Made by a program: the position numbers and the translations under genes
Notes under the pieces: generated by a model
Told to the model about the DNA's origin: nothing
What the model saw: the letters and a program-made list of their open reading frames with translations, nothing else
The model's database searches: none
Assembly: GCA_949841245.1 (NCBI GenBank)
Contig: CATKYT010000012.1
Coordinates: 1-34,359, forward strand
Direction of reading: 5' to 3'
Source of the DNA: an uncultured Eubacteriales bacterium
GTDB lineage: Bacteria > Bacillota > Clostridia > Christensenellales > UBA1242
Length of the DNA: 34,359 bases
Shown here: positions 32,622-34,359 of the stretch, piece after piece
Layout of the letters: each line of letters opens with the position of its first letter
How positions within the stretch are numbered: position 1 is the first letter of the stretch

Positions 32622-33848
32622 TTATTTAGACTTTTTTGAACTTTTCTTTGAAGAAAGTGCAGAAACAATCTTTTTAGTGTCTCTTGCCATCAATAATTCT
32701 TCATCTGTTGGCACAACATAAATCTTGACATTAGATTTGCTTGAAGAAATAAGATTAACTTCTCCGCGTTTAAAATTAGCATTCTTCTTTTTGTCAATAA
32801 CAATTCCAAGATGTTCAAAACCATCCATAACCATTTCTCTTGTGTCATTTCTGTTTTCGCCTATTCCACCAGTAAACACAATGGCATCAATCCTTGGCAA
32901 AAGTGGAAGATATGAAGCAATGTTTTTCTTGATTGAGTGAGCAAGCATCTCAATTGCAAGTTGACATCTTTCATCTCCTGTGTTTGCTTTTGCAATAAGT
33001 TCTCTTTGGTCGCTTGTATAACCAGAAATTCCCAAAAGTCCGCATTGTTTGTTAAGGTAAGAAATAACCTTATCCACAGTCATATTTTTCTTTTCGCAAA
33101 GGTATTGAACAACAGTTGGGTCAACATCACCAGAACGAGTTCCCATCATAAGCCCTTGAAGTGGTGTAAGCCCCATTGTTGTTTCCACACTTTTGCCGTT
33201 TTCCACACAGGTAATGCTGGAACCATTTCCAAGGTGTGCAATGATGAGATTAAGTTTGCTCATTGGTTTACCCAAAATTTTTGCCATTTCTTGTGTGATA
33301 AATTTATGGCTGGAACCATGGAAGCCATATTTTCTGATTTTAAATTTCTTTGCATCTTCATACTTAATTGGATACATATATGCTTTTTCAGGCATAGTTG
33401 CATGAAAAGCAGTGTCAAAAACAGCCACATGTGGAACATCCATAACTGCTTGACAAGCCTTAATACCAGCAATGTTTGCAGGCATATGAAGTGGTCCAAG
33501 TGGAACAAGTTTTTCAAGGTCTTTCATTACTTTTGGTGTAATCAGCACTGAATCTGTATAAATTTCGCCACCATGAAGCACTCTGTGACCAACAGCATCA
33601 ATTTCGTCAAGACTTTTAATAACTCCGCATTCAGGATTAGTCAAAACATTTAAAACTTTTTGAATGGCATCATCATGATTTTTTGCGCCATCAAACTGCA
33701 ATTCTTTTCCATTATATTTAAGAGAAATAATTGATCCAGCAAGACCTATTTTTTCACAATTACCTTTTGCAATCAATTTTTCAGTTTTCATATCAAGAAG
33801 TTGATATTTAAGTGATGAACTTCCAGCGTTAATAAGTAAAATTTTCAT
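32622..33848 (-). CDS. ackA: Acetate kinase
   Basis: Transfers phosphate from acetyl-phosphate to ADP, giving acetate and ATP; with Pta it is the main fermentative ATP step of anaerobic Clostridia. The 408-aa protein starts MKILLINAGSSSLKYQL (nucleotide/phosphate motif near 6-13). It carries GHRVLHGG near 87-94, VAVFDTAFHATMP near 140-152, the YGFHGSSHKF motif near 174-183 and VFTGGIGENRN near 324-334. The last ten residues are Ser/Lys only (SSKKSSKKSK), a short extension beyond the normal end. The ATG overlaps the pta stop by one base (TAATG), with AAGGAG upstream. Confidence 0.98.
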   Translation of the reverse strand: MKILLINAGSSSLKYQLLDMKTEKLIAKGNCEKIGLAGSIISLKYNGKELQFDGAKNHDDAIQKVLNVLTNPECGVIKSLDEIDAVGHRVLHGGEIYTDSVLITPKVMKDLEKLVPLGPLHMPANIAGIKACQAVMDVPHVAVFDTAFHATMPEKAYMYPIKYEDAKKFKIRKYGFHGSSHKFITQEMAKILGKPMSKLNLIIAHLGNGSSITCVENGKSVETTMGLTPLQGLMMGTRSGDVDPTVVQYLCEKKNMTVDKVISYLNKQCGLLGISGYTSDQRELIAKANTGDERCQLAIEMLAHSIKKNIASYLPLLPRIDAIVFTGGIGENRNDTREMVMDGFEHLGIVIDKKKNANFKRGEVNLISSSKSNVKIYVVPTDEELLMARDTKKIVSALSSKKSSKKSK

Positions 33849-34359
33849 TATTTTTCTCCTTTTTCTTCACATTGAAGTGCTGTGATAACACTTACAATTA
33901 TAATATCTTTGACACTGCAACCGCGAGATAAATCATTAACAGGTTTTTTAAGACCTTGCAAAATAGGTCCAACAGCAGTCATTCCACCGATGTATTGAAT
34001 TGCTTTATAGCAAATGTTACCTGCTTGAATATCAGGAAAAATTAAAACATTTGCATCGCCTTTAAGTGGGCTGTCTGGTGCTTTGTGATTGGCAACAGAT
34101 GGCACCATTGAAGCATCAAACTGCAATTCACCATCACAAACAACATCTTTTTCTTTTTTCTTAAATTTTTCATAAGCAGTTCTAACCTTGTCCACATCTT
34201 CACTTTTCGCACTGCCTTTTGAAGAATAAGATAAGAAAGAAACTTTTGGTTCTAAGCCAAACATTCTTGCACTTTTGACACTTTGGCTGGCAATAACAGC
34301 AAGAGTGTCACTGTCTGGCTTTTCCAAAACTCCACAGTCAGCCAAAACCAAGGCTTTTC
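33848..34359 (-). CDS. pta: Phosphate acetyltransferase, C-terminal part (cut by the window edge)
   Basis: About 170 residues of the C-terminal catalytic domain of Pta, which makes acetyl-phosphate from acetyl-CoA for AckA. The visible part begins in frame at the right edge with KALVLADCGV and contains SVKSARMFG, the DGELQFDASM motif, LIFPDIQAGNICYKAIQYIGG and the closing GCSVKDIIIVSVITALQC, all typical of the PTA_PTB family. The N-terminal half and the start codon lie outside the window. It is translationally coupled to ackA downstream. Confidence 0.95.
   Translation of the reverse strand, partial: KALVLADCGVLEKPDSDTLAVIASQSVKSARMFGLEPKVSFLSYSSKGSAKSEDVDKVRTAYEKFKKKEKDVVCDGELQFDASMVPSVANHKAPDSPLKGDANVLIFPDIQAGNICYKAIQYIGGMTAVGPILQGLKKPVNDLSRGCSVKDIIIVSVITALQCEEKGEK

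Noticed and set aside
32937..33551. Plus-strand 204-codon frame
   Set aside because: It is antisense to ackA, which is certain; low-complexity His/Phe/Asn/Cys-rich translation typical of a shadow frame.
1..34359. CRISPR arrays, tRNA or rRNA genes, insertion sequences, prophage genes
   Set aside because: No regularly spaced repeats, cloverleaf patterns, transposase or phage proteins were seen anywhere in the window.

Overview
The window is a compact, visibly AT-rich bacterial chromosome segment, about 34 kb. It carries 28 protein genes or gene parts, 26 of them on the minus strand. Gene content points to an endospore-forming Bacillota, most likely a Clostridia-class anaerobe: a pro-sigma-K-like sigma factor, a gerA-gerB-gerC germinant receptor operon, a DacF-type carboxypeptidase, and the clostridial clusters miaB-mutS-mutL-miaA and pta-ackA / rpmF / plsX-rnc-smc-ftsY. 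TAA and TGA both act as stops, so the code is the standard bacterial one. I see no tRNA, rRNA, CRISPR array, insertion sequence or prophage. Species assignment is not possible from sequence alone.

Layout, left to right. 1-1072: partial unrecognised protein running off the left edge. 1178-3022: dacF behind a polytopic membrane gene (possibly SpoIIM-like). 3061-9686: tRNA modification and mismatch repair operon, read as miaB, mutS, mutL, miaA. 9766-12009: class A penicillin-binding protein, divergent from miaB. 12185-13331: rplJ-rplL with a perfect sigma-A promoter, an L10-type leader and an attenuator. 13363-16760: ftsH with an unusually long tail, and an overlapping membrane gene. 16872-20609: gerA-gerB-gerC with a sigma-G-like -10. 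20674-22254: a divergent pair encoding an anchored Fn3-like protein and a small membrane protein with an acidic tail. 22307-23671: a divergent diadenylate-cyclase-like protein. 23772-24485: sigK. 24652-31609: plsX-rnc-smc-ftsY-SDR operon. 31770-32246: a small BspA-like protein with its own promoter and terminator. 32341-32532: rpmF. 32622-34359: pta-ackA, with pta running off the right edge.

The window combines genome maintenance (MutS/MutL, SMC, RNase III), translation (L10, L7/L12, L32, MiaA/MiaB, FtsY), envelope and lipid synthesis (PBP, DacF, PlsX), sporulation and germination (SigK, Ger receptor, DacF) and acetate fermentation (Pta-AckA). Most operon-internal genes have good Shine-Dalgarno sites.

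Two themes stand out. First, several first genes have no Shine-Dalgarno and a -10 box exactly 6 nt before the ATG, which predicts leaderless mRNAs (miaB, the PBP gene, the Fn3-like gene, perhaps the left-edge gene). Second, the cyclase-like protein appears to hold two DAC-like modules, neither with an intact RHR motif. This is the best candidate for undescribed biology here.
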